This document shows positions 10,986 to 20,066 of a stretch of DNA of 64,000 nucleotides, in pieces. The stretch spans positions 1-64,000 of the forward strand of contig NZ_JAESWB010000229.1 in the NCBI RefSeq assembly GCF_016765675.1. Direction: 5' to 3'. Every line of letters begins with the position of its first letter. Positions within the stretch are counted from its first letter, which is position 1. The notes below the pieces were generated by a model that was given only the letters and a program-made list of their open reading frames with translations, did not search any database and was not told where the DNA came from. Made by a program: the position numbers and the translations under genes. This stretch comes from Neobacillus paridis. GTDB lineage: Bacteria; Bacillota; Bacilli; Bacillales; Cytobacillaceae.

Positions 10986-12397
10986 ATGTGCCCCCTAGAA
11001 GATGTTAATTTATCATAAGTGAATTGTATATAGTGTTTTGTTGTCGGGTTCATTCCTTCAAATGCTGACTTTTTTAAACCTGGAAGCCAAATAATACAAT
11101 CGTCTCCATCCGTAATGATCGGCCATGTATTTCGATCTTGTAACGGGATCTTTTGATCAATAAAAATGTCCTTTATTTTTTTTGATCCTTGCATTCCTTT
11201 AATAGTCATTCGGTCACCCATTTTCCTGGTGCGAATAATAATCGGCCATTTGATGCTCTCTGCCGGAAACACAGCTGTATTGGCGCCCTTCTGCAGCGTC
11301 TCCTTATCAGCATATTGGAGCTGAATTTGTCGGCCATTTGGCAGGTGAATCCGCCCCGGCTCCTTCAAGATAAAATAATACGATTCCAATTCAGACTTAT
11401 GTTTTCGAAATGAAAGTAATAAATCACCATAAGAACGATAAACCTTTAAACCATTGGGAAAGTCAAGTTTCCCTGAAGGTTTGCCATGATTGATTAAGTT
11501 TAAAACCTGATCTATATGTAACGCAGAAAGATCAGCAGGTTTTTCTTTATAAAGATAGTTTAATATTAGTTGAATCCCTCTCCTTTGTAAAGGTAAAGGC
11601 ACTCTGGAGAATAGCCCGATATCAATGGTAACTTCTGACGCTTCTCTTTTTTTCACTACTTTATTCAATTCTTGGACAGTTAATTCCTGCAGAAACATTT
11701 CATCCGCTTGTAATTCCTCACTAAAGCGCTGAAATTGCTCATGAACCTGAGGATTTTCGGTTTTTAAAAACGGCAGAACCTTTAAGCGATAGCGGTTACG
11801 GCTGTATACTTCGGTTTGATTGCTAGGATCAATCCTTGGGGTAAGATTGTGCTCCTGGCAATATTTCTCAATGTCCGTTTTCGTTAGGCATAAAAACGGG
11901 CGGAAGATCGTTCCGCTATGAAACGGGCGGGAGAACAGAATGCCTGCCCTTGCCATTCCCGTACTTCCTCTTGTCAGCCGCATGAGGATCGTTTCGGTTT
12001 GGTCATCACCATGATGGGCCAGAGCTAAGTAAGGAGCATTATACTTCTCCATAACCTTATAATAAAACTCATAACGGACCTCCCGACCTGCCGATTCAGC
12101 ACTTTTTCCTGTTAATTTCATCATCTCCGGAACGTTTACTTGGACCATCTCAAAAGGAATCCGGTTTTGTTGGCAATACTCTTTGACAAACAACGCATCT
12201 TCATAAGATTCCGGCCCTCTGAACATATGATCAATATGAGCAGCGACAATAAACAGGCCTTGTTTCTCTCGATTCTGGAGCAAAAAGTGAAGAAGTGCCA
12301 ATGAATCGGGTCCTCCTGAAACACCAACAACGATTCTTTTGTTCTCAAGCTTAAATGCATGATGCTGAAGAAAGGCTGTAACCTTTGTTTGCAACAT
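10982..12397 (-). CDS. tilS: tRNA(Ile)-lysidine synthetase
   Basis: Modifies C34 of tRNA-Ile(CAU) to lysidine; an essential enzyme. The N-terminal PP-loop ATPase has the [15 protein letters not shown] motif near residue 28, followed by [15 protein letters not shown] and [18 protein letters not shown]. The C-terminal TilS domains contain the RTRKMGDRM and [12 protein letters not shown] signatures. The start at 12397 has GGAAGAG 8 nt upstream; the in-frame GTG at 12406 is too close to it. Length is 471 residues. In B. subtilis spoIIE and tRNA genes lie upstream; here an insertion element does. Confidence 0.95.
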   Translation of the reverse strand: MLQTKVTAFLQHHAFKLENKRIVVGVSGGPDSLALLHFLLQNREKQGLFIVAAHIDHMFRGPESYEDALFVKEYCQQNRIPFEMVQVNVPEMMKLTGKSAESAGREVRYEFYYKVMEKYNAPYLALAHHGDDQTETILMRLTRGSTGMARAGILFSRPFHSGTIFRPFLCLTKTDIEKYCQEHNLTPRIDPSNQTEVYSRNRYRLKVLPFLKTENPQVHEQFQRFSEELQADEMFLQELTVQELNKVVKKREASEVTIDIGLFSRVPLPLQRRGIQLILNYLYKEKPADLSALHIDQVLNLINHGKPSGKLDFPNGLKVYRSYGDLLLSFRKHKSELESYYFILKEPGRIHLPNGRQIQLQYADKETLQKGANTAVFPAESIKWPIIIRTRKMGDRMTIKGMQGSKKIKDIFIDQKIPLQDRNTWPIITDGDDCIIWLPGLKKSAFEGMNPTTKHYIQFTYDKLTSSRGHI

Positions 12398-12432
12398 AAA
12401 ATACACTCTTCCTTAGATATAAGTTACCTTTT

Positions 12433-12462
12433 AGTTTACAACTTTATTTAAGCTTGTTTCAA
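12433..12462 (-). promoter_or_regulatory. possible tilS promoter
   Basis: Minus strand: TTGAAA (12462-12457), 18-bp spacer, TAAACT (12438-12433), about 35 bp before the tilS start. The motif is only a fair match. Confidence 0.35.
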
Positions 12463-12546
12463 ACTATAGGTTCTCTCTGTTTGAGTCAAGTATTTGTGGG
12501 CAGTTTTTTTATCCCCACAGGAGTGAAAGCGGATTCACTTATTTAG

Positions 12547-14007
12547 AGTGCTCTCTTGATAGAAAATTTGTCTTTTTTAAAAACCGGCCAACTCTTTTAA
12601 TGCTTTGTACACTGGAATATTCGCCTTGCCTTTTAGGTAAAGGATATTATCCCTTGTAGCTTCACCAATCGTGCTTTTCACCTTTTCCACATAATGTCTC
12701 GGGGGGTTCTTTTCTTCCTTGGTTTCTGTCCATCTTTCCACTCGCCCGAATAGTGTTCTCAAAGCTAAATTATCGAGGAATGCCACCAATCCGGTGATCA
12801 TGGCACTTACGCCTTTTTCCACCCAACTACGCCCATTTTTGAGCCTTTTTGCGAAGACTCTCATTGTTCCCTCTGCACTTCCCATTGGTCTCATTCCAGA
12901 TGTCTCAACCCCCTGCTCTTTAAGCCATTCTCGATAATCCCTGAGGGCTTCAGGGTACTTTTCGAGCTGACGAAGCAACTGGTCCAGCCGTTCTTCTTGT
13001 TCCCTCGTTTCAAGAGTTCCGACGGCATTATTTAATTCTGTAAGTAGTTTCTGACTGTCATAGGACGCGAGAGCCTTTTGCATTTGGCGATAGCGAGGGT
13101 GTTTACGGAACAGGCTGCGAATATCTCGTGCCACGTGAAATCGGTCAATCGAAAAGAAAGCCCTGTCCTTAAAATGCTCACGGCAGGCTGTGATCCAACT
13201 AGCACCATCACCGTTTATCACCAGTTTGTGGACAGTGGGGTCATACTCGAAATTCTCGATGAGAAAGTCCTCAAACGCCTCCCAAAAGGGCTGTTTCCCA
13301 CGGTGAATAAAATGCCGTTTATCTTTTAAACTTACCCGTTTTCCGTTAATTTCCCAGCCTTGATGAACCGCTGCTATTTTTTCTTCCTTTCCTCTTTTTC
13401 CTTTTCCCTGACGTTTCACATATATACCGTCCACCTCTACAAATAACACTGAGCGGTGTATAGGCTGACGCTCTTTTGGAATACTGGCAACCTGTAACAG
13501 ATGTTGACGTATAGCTTCGTGACTGATCACACGGTAACCTAAAAGTGTTTCAAGCGATTCTGCGGCCTTTCGGTAAGAAGGCCCTGTAATGGCAAGCTCT
13601 AGAGCGGCTTCCTCAATAAGGGGACTGAAGGCACCTGCCCCTTCAAATTCCAAATAACGATCAAGGAGATAGACATATTCATTTTTCTCTCTATCACGGT
13701 AATAGTTCCGTTCAATCGTGATTTCCCCAAAAAGGCTGTCTAACGTGGTGGTACGCTTATCGAGTAGACGATAACGCTTTTTATTACGCTCTTCGGCAAT
13801 CTGTTGGTCCATGTCCTCTAAAAGAGTCTTCATAACCCCTGAGAAGGTTTCCTGTAATTGCCTCCAAACTAATTGTTCAATCTGTTTTAAATTGGGATAT
13901 ATTGTGCTATTCTTTTGCATGAGGGCTTCCTCCTTTGGATTGGGTTTGGTCGACTATGATTCTACCAAGGAGTAGCCCTCTTTTTCATGTATTTAGCTTA
14001 GAACACT
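12547..14007 (-). mobile_element. ISLre2-family insertion sequence
   Basis: The element is a single intact transposase gene plus short ends. The ends share an imperfect inverted repeat: AGTGCTCT at 12547-12554 and AGAACACT at 14000-14007 (reading AGTGTTCT inward). The resulting size of about 1.46 kb fits the ISLre2 family. I found no convincing direct repeat flanking it. The borders are approximate because the repeats are imperfect beyond the first 8 bp. Confidence 0.7.
12577..13920 (-). CDS. ISLre2-family transposase (UPF0236)
   Basis: A 447-residue protein without frameshift or internal stop. Candidate DDE-type acidic residues are in LFVEVDGIYVK (about residue 165), LVINGDGASWI (about 235) and MGSAEGTMRVFAKRLKNGRSW (about 353-373). 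The N-terminus (RYRLLDKRTTTLDSLFGEI) is typical of the family, which mobilizes its own element. The ATG is preceded by AAAGGAGGAAGCCCTC. It is read toward tilS. The gene looks functional. Confidence 0.92.
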   Translation of the reverse strand: MQKNSTIYPNLKQIEQLVWRQLQETFSGVMKTLLEDMDQQIAEERNKKRYRLLDKRTTTLDSLFGEITIERNYYRDREKNEYVYLLDRYLEFEGAGAFSPLIEEAALELAITGPSYRKAAESLETLLGYRVISHEAIRQHLLQVASIPKERQPIHRSVLFVEVDGIYVKRQGKGKRGKEEKIAAVHQGWEINGKRVSLKDKRHFIHRGKQPFWEAFEDFLIENFEYDPTVHKLVINGDGASWITACREHFKDRAFFSIDRFHVARDIRSLFRKHPRYRQMQKALASYDSQKLLTELNNAVGTLETREQEERLDQLLRQLEKYPEALRDYREWLKEQGVETSGMRPMGSAEGTMRVFAKRLKNGRSWVEKGVSAMITGLVAFLDNLALRTLFGRVERWTETKEEKNPPRHYVEKVKSTIGEATRDNILYLKGKANIPVYKALKELAGF

Positions 14008-14027
14008 ACCGCGCTTTCGCTTGGTGG

Positions 14028-14075
14028 CCCCTTTATTTGGTGAGCGATCTGACAATCCCTCACCAAATGAAGGGG
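14028..14075. repeat. 17-bp-arm inverted repeat (hairpin)
   Basis: CCCCTTTATTTGGTGAG (14028-14044) pairs with CTCACCAAATGAAGGGG (14059-14075) with one mismatch and a 14-nt loop. It lies between the IS right end and the recombinase remnant. It has no T-tract, so it is not a simple terminator. It could be an old element end or an attachment-type palindrome; the function is unknown. Confidence 0.75.
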
Positions 14076-14106
14076 TTAAATTTTGCCCACATTAATTTTA
14101 CTCATA

Positions 14107-14289
14107 CATACCGACCGCTTTTTGGCACTGGTTAAAAAGTACACAGAAATTACAGAATTGGATGCAGAGATTATCCGAGAGTTCATTGACAAAATTATAG
14201 TATTCAAGGCTGAAAAGGTAGATGGCCGCAGAACCCAGCGGATTCAAATTTTCTATAACTGCATTGGCGCTATCGACTTACCAAAATAA
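14107..14289 (+). pseudogene. C-terminal remnant of a large serine recombinase (DUF4368-type)
   Basis: About 60 codons in frame read [18 protein letters not shown], then [15 protein letters not shown] and [16 protein letters not shown] segments. This matches the C-terminal tail (DUF4368) of TnpX-type large serine recombinases from conjugative or mobilizable elements. The catalytic N-terminal domain and the middle of the gene are missing, so the rest of the element is gone. A terminator follows the stop codon. The boundary at the 5' side is approximate. Confidence 0.75.
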
Positions 14290-14298
14290 ACGAAAAAA

Positions 14299-14335
14299 CG
14301 GCATAGCCGAAAATCTACGACTATGCCGAATTTTT
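14299..14335 (+). terminator. terminator of the recombinase remnant
   Basis: CGGCATAG (14299-14306) pairs with CTATGCCG (14321-14328), followed by AATTTTT. The 3' arm contains the ATG that opens the next reading frame. Confidence 0.75.
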
Positions 14336-15912
14336 CAGGAATTAATAATCCCTATCTGACCGCTCCAAATGTTGTCAATTTATTTTTTCTCATCCTCCCT
14401 CCGATCATTAGTGTCTTGTATCGCAATTGGAAGTATATCTTCATTACGACGATGATTAGTGCTGCCGCCTTTAGTTACTTTCTTCTTTTGCATGGAGCAA
14501 GCTACTTTACCGACTGGGAGGCGACTGATGTTATTTATTTTCTGTTGTTTTTCCTTTTATATGCCGTCTTGAATATTTATGAATCCAAATATTCCGAGAA
14601 GGCGGAAGCTCTAATTCAAAAACAGGAACAAATCTTGAAGGAAAGTGAAACAAAATATCGTTTAATTGCTGATAATATGTATGATTTCGTGACTGTTTTA
14701 GCTCCGGATGGCAAAATTCTCTATGCCTCTCCTTCGCATGAAAATGTCATGAAAATGAATCCTTCCGAACTGGAAGGGACCTATTCCCATGCTTATATTC
14801 ACCCGGATGATCTTGACTCATTCCTAAGCAAATTTCATTCGATGATCGAAACAGGAACAAACCTGAAGGCAGATATCCGCTGGAAAGTGGGCGCTGAATG
14901 GATCTTTCTTGCCATGAGGGGCAAGCCGGTTGTCGAAAAAAATGGGAAGATTCAAAAGGTCGTAATGGTTTCTCGTAATATTACCGAGCGTATCAAAATG
15001 GAACAAAAGATCAAACAAACGTCTGCAAGACTTGAAGCATTAATTTCCCATCTTCCCTATGGGATTTTAGCATTAGATAAAAACAATCAAGTGCTTTTAG
15101 TCAATCAAAAGTTAAGGGAGATCTTCACAAATTCGTCTTTTTCCCAAGAAATTATTGGAATAAAACCTATTGAAGGATCGGCGCAGGGAAAAAATATTTT
15201 CCTCGAAGGAGATCTTTATGAAAAAAGAAACCGGGAAATTCTCGAACATTGTGAAACAGTTTTGGATGAGGAGTGGAAATTGAAGGACGGACGAATCATT
15301 AGCCGTGATGCCATTCCTATCTTTGTTAACGATCAGCTTGACGGTTTCCTCTGGCAGTTTAAGGATATAACCAAACAAAAGAAACTCGAAAAACACCTAC
15401 AAGAGGCATCACTAATGGATGGGTTAACGAAGATCCACAATCGCCGCTACTTCGATGAAACGCTTATACGGGAATGGCGCCGCTGTGCCAGAACATCGCA
15501 GCCTCTTACGTTAATCATGCTCGATATTGATGATTTTAAAAAATATAATGATACATATGGTCATTTACAAGGAGATGCAAGTATCATTCTTGTAGCTCAA
15601 ACAGTTCAAGAAACACTTAAGCGGCCGGCTGATGTTGCCTGCCGTTACGGCGGCGAGGAATTTGCGGTCATTTTACCGGAGACCCATCAAGAAGGCGGGA
15701 TGAAGATAGCGGAAAAAATTCGTTCGGCCATTGAAAGGCTGGAGATTCCACATGCAACTTCTTCTGTTAGTACGGTTTTGACTTGCAGTCTTGGCGTGGC
15801 AACCATTATTCCAATCCCTTCGATTGATTTCAAAGAACTTATCGGGATGGCCGATAAGGCGCTTTATGTATCCAAAACAAAAGGGAAAAATTGCGTCAAC
15901 GCCTTCAAGTAA
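14323..15912 (+). pseudogene. 5'-truncated PAS-GGDEF diguanylate cyclase
   Basis: The open frame codes 529 residues: about three membrane segments (roughly 15-85), a PAS domain (about 105-225), a second PAS-like region (about 230-350), and a C-terminal GGDEF domain with the active-site GGEEF motif and the LDIDDFKKYNDTYGH signature. Catalytic residues look intact for making cyclic di-GMP. The start is suspect: the first ATG lies inside the 3' arm of the preceding terminator and has no ribosome binding site. Related membrane-bound cyclases carry more N-terminal membrane helices. I infer that a recombination event removed the real 5' end and promoter. An internal start cannot be excluded. Confidence 0.65.
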
Positions 15913-16059
15913 TTTAGTTTTTGCTATTTAAGAATAAACATCAATAATTGAGGGAACTTTTCTACCCGGGCTTCCGTATATCTGGTTATAAAGCTGATTC
16001 TCTAGACTTATATTTTAATATGTTTTGAAAATTTGATGGAAAAGTAGAGGTAATGGTCA

Positions 16060-18411
16060 ATGAAGGAGGGGCTTATCATTCATACAAATGCCTGCTACCA
16101 ACGGGCAGAGCAGCAGGCGGCAAAATATTTTCAGTCATTAAAAACGCTGGTCTCACAAAAGACCTATATCTCTACCTTAACAAAAGACTTCCATGTGTGG
16201 AAACAAAGTCATATCCGCCATTCTTTGTTTTCACTGGGAAAGCAAAAAGCGGATTCCCGCGGTTACGACTATTATCTTCGCTGGCTCGATTATCGAGGTA
16301 AACTGGATTCATATCTCGACCGAAGCATCTCCTATATTTATATGCGGGATTTGGGAAAAGCACTGGATTCACCCGATACCCAGGCCGAGATCCGGCAGGC
16401 AGTGAACCGGTTAAAAATATATTTGAGGGGACATGACGACAAAGCGAAAGATTTCAGCATGGTTGGGCTATACCGCTGGGCCCAGAAGGAAGGGATTGAA
16501 TCCACTTTTATCTGGCTGGCGGAAAAATTAAAGAGGGTATCTGCCCATATTCCGCAAGGCTTGGATGCCGTTCAGGCCCAGCGAAAATTGATCAAAATTA
16601 TTGCCGGGGTAAGCATGCATGCACTTGATGAGATGGGGGATCGTCTGTCGTCTGAACAACGGGCGAAGAAACTGGACGAAGCAATCAGATTAGGCTATGC
16701 CTATGGACTGACCTACCCGTTTATTGACGATCTTTTGGACTCGTCAGTTTTATCGGCATCTGAAAAAAAGCAATATTCCAATTTGATCCGTACCACCCTT
16801 GTTACCGGTGTCGTACCAAAATGGGGCCATTGGTCTGGAAAAAACACCACACTGATGCGCTATATTCATTCCGAGCTTCGCGAAGCATTTGACTATCTGA
16901 AAGCCCATCATCGGGGAGTGGCGGGAAACCAATTTTTCGAGCAGGCTTATGTGTTTTTTCAATCGCAGGAAACAGATCGGGTAAAGGAACTTGATCATGC
17001 TAATTACTCCAATGAAGATATCTATATCCCGGTTATCTTAAAATCTGCCTCTTCAAGATTAATTGTCCGCTCTATTGTTGGCGCTTCAGAAGATGAGGGA
17101 TTTGACAAGCGAACATTTTTTTACGGTATCTACAACCAGCTGGCCGATGATTTTGCCGATCTATTTGATGACCTGAAGTCCGGGGCGGTGACTCCATACA
17201 CCTACTATTGGAAGTATCATCGGACACGTCCTGATTTGTTAAACCCGTTCGAATTATATTGGGCGGTCATTGCGCATCTAATTCACCATGTCTACCATTC
17301 TGACCCCAAAGCCTGTGAAGTGATCCTAGATCGGGCGATTAACGGTTTAAAGCGCTATAAAGTGCGAATGGGAACGAAGCAGTACAATGAGGTGATGGCG
17401 TTATTTGACTTTGGCGAGCCGAAGTTCACACAGCTCATCCAGCAGCTCGTACACAAGGCGGATGATGTTGATTTCTTCGACAAACTGCTTCGCGATCATA
17501 TCATTTCGATTTTAAAAAATCAGCAGCAAGAACGGGAAGATTTTTTTCATACGGTCGATATGGTCCGTACGCAAATCAATAACAGTCTGGCAATTGCCGA
17601 GGGCGATTCCTTGCCGCAGGACATCATAACCACGGCAGCCAATTACAGTCTGGAAGGCAACGGAAAGCGATTACGGCCAATCATCACGTGGTTTATGGCG
17701 GTTAAAGAATATCGCTTAAATAATGCAGCGATTGTTCCGTTATTGCGATCATTAGAATATATGCACACGGCCTCGCTGATTTTTGATGATCTGCCATCAC
17801 AGGATAATGCGCAGACCCGCAGGGGACGGGCAACCCTGCATAAGAAATATAACACGGCGGTAGCCGAATTGACCGGCCTTTTTCTCACGCAAAAGGCTGT
17901 AACGGAACAGGCATCTCTTGATGCGTTCGATTCAAAAAACGTGCTGCGGCTGATTCAATATTCTTCGCAGACGACAGCAGAATTGTGCAAAGGACAGGCA
18001 ATGGATTTACAGACAAAAGGGAAACCGTTAACCCGGGAACAACTGACTTTAATGAGCTTTTATAAAACAGGCTTAGCCTTTGAAGCGTCGTTGCTGATGC
18101 CAGCGATTCTTGCGGGGGCTGATGAGGCTGAAATTATCGTTTTGAAAAAATTTGCCCGCCATGCCGGCATTGCCTTTCAGATTAAGGATGACCTGCTGGA
18201 TGTCGAGGGGGACGTGAAGTTACTCGGAAAACCGGTTGGTCAGGATGCCGAAAATAACCATTCGACCTTTGTGTCTGTTCTCGGCCTGGACGGTGCGAAA
18301 CAAGAAATGTGGGAGCATTATTGCCTTGCGATTGAAGCGCTAAAGGAAATACCGCGGAATCTTACATTCTTGAAGCATTTATTGAATTATATTGTGAACC
18401 GAGAGCAATAG
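16060..18411 (+). CDS. two-domain polyprenyl synthetase / terpene synthase-like protein
   Basis: A 783-residue protein. The C-terminal half (about 485-783) is a normal trans-prenyl diphosphate synthase: GNGKRLRP (533-540), first aspartate-rich motif DDLPSQD (576-582) followed by RRGRATLHKKY, KGQAMD, and second motif FQIKDDLLD (706-714). It should condense IPP with allylic diphosphates. The N-terminal half (about 1-480) is unlike a standard synthase but carries DDLLD at 223-227 and DDFADLFDD at 363-371. The 140-residue spacing is close to the 134 of the C-terminal half. It may be a diverged prenyltransferase or class I terpene cyclase domain. The start ATG has AGAGG 9-10 nt upstream. No cotranscribed neighbour is evident. 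Prenyl chemistry is firm for the C-half; the N-half function is inferred. Confidence 0.8.
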   Translation: MKEGLIIHTNACYQRAEQQAAKYFQSLKTLVSQKTYISTLTKDFHVWKQSHIRHSLFSLGKQKADSRGYDYYLRWLDYRGKLDSYLDRSISYIYMRDLGKALDSPDTQAEIRQAVNRLKIYLRGHDDKAKDFSMVGLYRWAQKEGIESTFIWLAEKLKRVSAHIPQGLDAVQAQRKLIKIIAGVSMHALDEMGDRLSSEQRAKKLDEAIRLGYAYGLTYPFIDDLLDSSVLSASEKKQYSNLIRTTLVTGVVPKWGHWSGKNTTLMRYIHSELREAFDYLKAHHRGVAGNQFFEQAYVFFQSQETDRVKELDHANYSNEDIYIPVILKSASSRLIVRSIVGASEDEGFDKRTFFYGIYNQLADDFADLFDDLKSGAVTPYTYYWKYHRTRPDLLNPFELYWAVIAHLIHHVYHSDPKACEVILDRAINGLKRYKVRMGTKQYNEVMALFDFGEPKFTQLIQQLVHKADDVDFFDKLLRDHIISILKNQQQEREDFFHTVDMVRTQINNSLAIAEGDSLPQDIITTAANYSLEGNGKRLRPIITWFMAVKEYRLNNAAIVPLLRSLEYMHTASLIFDDLPSQDNAQTRRGRATLHKKYNTAVAELTGLFLTQKAVTEQASLDAFDSKNVLRLIQYSSQTTAELCKGQAMDLQTKGKPLTREQLTLMSFYKTGLAFEASLLMPAILAGADEAEIIVLKKFARHAGIAFQIKDDLLDVEGDVKLLGKPVGQDAENNHSTFVSVLGLDGAKQEMWEHYCLAIEALKEIPRNLTFLKHLLNYIVNREQ

Positions 18412-18502
18412 GGCATCAAATATTGTCGAAAGGAAATTTTCATGTATAGAAAAAATGGGTATAGATAATATTTTTGGTGAGATACTTTTATTAGTCTTTT
18501 TG

Positions 18503-18581
18503 ATGAAGTGTCACGGTGAAGAGCACTTCATTGGACTTTGGAAATTACTTTGAATATAATTATCTTGATTTAAAGATAATT
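18503..18581 (+). promoter_or_regulatory. promoter and two inverted-repeat operators before the FMN reductase
   Basis: -35 TTGGAC (18531-18536), 18-bp spacer, -10 TATAAT (18555-18560). A perfect inverted repeat AATTATCTT-N6-AAGATAATT (18558-18581) covers the -10 and start site. A second one, ATGAAGTG-N13-CACTTCAT (18503-18531), abuts the -35. The first resembles MarR-type operators such as the MhqR box (TATCTCGAA..TTCGAGATA type), which control quinone or azo-compound reductases. Confidence 0.7.
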
Positions 18582-18604
18582 AGCGAATGAAAGGATGAGT
18601 GTTT

Positions 18605-19159
18605 ATGACGAAAGTAGCGATTTTGGTTGGCAGTTTACGGAAAGAATCTTTTTCAAAAAAGATTGCTGTTAATGTTGCCGGAATGTTCCCAGAAGGATAT
18701 GAAACAGAATTTGTCGATATCGGTGACTTACCTTTATATAATCAAGATTATGACGATGAAGGCAATGTACCGGAAGCGTATACCACCTTTCGCAACACGA
18801 TGAAGGAAATGGACGCGGTTTTATTTGTTACTCCGGAATATAACCGTACTATACCAGCAACAATCAAAAATGCCCTGGATGTTGGTTCACGTCCATATGG
18901 TGCAAGTGTTTGGGACGGCAAACCCGCGGCAATTATCAGTCAATCTCCAGGCAATATAGGCGGCTTTGGGGCAAACCACCATTTACGTCAGCCGCTAGTA
19001 TTCTTAAATATGCCGATTCTTCAGCAGCCTGAAGCCTACATATCAAATTCTGCGGAATTATTGGATGAAAATGGAAAAATCAACAATGAAGGAACTGTTC
19101 AATTCTTACAATCATTTGTCAATGCATTTGTTGATTTGATTAAAAAAGTTAAAGCATAG
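18605..19159 (+). CDS. NADPH-dependent FMN reductase (azoreductase-like flavodoxin fold)
   Basis: A 184-residue flavodoxin-fold reductase. The FMN phosphate loop GSLRKESFSKK is near the N-terminus, and TPEYNRTIPATIKNALD with the PGNIGGFGA loop mark the NADPH_dep_FMN_red family, which reduces FMN, quinones or chromate. The ATG at 18605 has AAAGGATGAG upstream. It is a single-gene unit between its own promoter/operator and a terminator. The operator suggests induction by electrophiles or quinones, but the exact substrate is not visible from sequence. Confidence 0.88.
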   Translation: MTKVAILVGSLRKESFSKKIAVNVAGMFPEGYETEFVDIGDLPLYNQDYDDEGNVPEAYTTFRNTMKEMDAVLFVTPEYNRTIPATIKNALDVGSRPYGASVWDGKPAAIISQSPGNIGGFGANHHLRQPLVFLNMPILQQPEAYISNSAELLDENGKINNEGTVQFLQSFVNAFVDLIKKVKA

Positions 19160-19173
19160 GGTTTAACTAAAGC

Positions 19174-19226
19174 GGTTGGAGTAATAGCAGAAGTTATTCT
19201 GTTATTTACTCCAACCTATTTTTTTA
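19174..19226 (+). terminator. terminator after the FMN reductase
   Basis: GGTTGGAGTAA (from 19174) pairs with TTTACTCCAACC (ending about 19215), followed by a T-run. Confidence 0.85.
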
Positions 19227-19239
19227 AAAAATTTAACAA

Positions 19240-19317
19240 TTGAACGTACCTTGTGTAATGCGCTATAATTTGACCATCCATAACAGACTGCACCCATCCC
19301 GGCCAGTAACATGGCCG
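19240..19317 (+). promoter_or_regulatory. promoter and leader hairpin of the FetAB-like operon
   Basis: -35 TTGAAC (19240-19245), 18-bp spacer, -10 TATAAT (19264-19269). A 6-bp hairpin CGGCCA-gtaaca-TGGCCG (19300-19317) lies in the leader about 30 nt before the start codon. No known riboswitch was recognised. Confidence 0.5.
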
Positions 19318-19346
19318 ATTCGTGCTTTTCATAAGGATGTGGCAAA

Positions 19347-20066
19347 ATGAAATCAGCAATACAATTCAATGATGTTTATTATCGGATTGACAATCTTCCC
19401 ATTTTAAAACAGATTACCGGTTCATTTTACGAGGGGGAAATCACGACTTTAGTTGGTCCATCCGGCGCTGGAAAAACGACCTTGCTTAAATTATGCAATC
19501 GGCTGTTGTCGCCACAGTCTGGGGATATTTATATAAACGGGAAGGATATTCGTGATTGGGATCCGATCGAATTGCGAAGAAATGTGGGAATGGCGCTTCA
19601 AAGTGCCCCGATGATTGATGGCAGTGTGGAACAAAATTTAGCATTGCCATTGGAACTGCAAGGAAAACATTTATCAGAACACCAAGCGAAAGACTTATTA
19701 AAGGATGTTGGCCTATCGGCAGAGCTTTTACAGCGAAACAGTAAGGAATTATCAGGCGGGCAGCGCCAAAAGGTGTCAATTGCCCGTACGCTGGTGAACC
19801 GACCGCAAATTTTATTGCTGGACGAAATTACCTCGTCGTTGGATCAAGTTTCGCAAAAAGAGATTGAAGAGTTAATCATAAAAATCAACCGGAAATTCGG
19901 TGTGACGATTGTCTGGATTACCCATAACTTGCAGCAGGCGGTCGATGTAGGAACCTATACATGGGTGATGATGGCAGGGGAAATCATCGAAGCGGGCAAG
20001 AGCGATTTGTTAAGATCGCCAAGCAATGACCGGGTGAAACAGTTTGTAAAGGGGGAATGGGGATGA
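19347..20066 (+). CDS. ABC transporter ATP-binding protein (FetA/YbbL-like)
   Basis: A 239-residue ABC ATPase. Walker A GPSGAGKTT (about residue 37), Q-loop MALQSAP, ABC signature LSGGQRQK (about 131-138), Walker B ILLLDEITSSLD, switch histidine in WITHN. It pairs with the adjacent UPF0014 permease, and the pair resembles E. coli FetAB, an iron exporter linked to oxidative-stress resistance. The start ATG has AAGGATG upstream. The stop overlaps the permease start by 4 bp. Confidence 0.88.
   Translation: MKSAIQFNDVYYRIDNLPILKQITGSFYEGEITTLVGPSGAGKTTLLKLCNRLLSPQSGDIYINGKDIRDWDPIELRRNVGMALQSAPMIDGSVEQNLALPLELQGKHLSEHQAKDLLKDVGLSAELLQRNSKELSGGQRQKVSIARTLVNRPQILLLDEITSSLDQVSQKEIEELIIKINRKFGVTIVWITHNLQQAVDVGTYTWVMMAGEIIEAGKSDLLRSPSNDRVKQFVKGEWG

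Noticed and set aside
13935..14135. 66-codon frame across the IS right end
   Set aside because: It spans the IS end and the hairpin, has no ribosome binding site and no similarity to anything recognisable.
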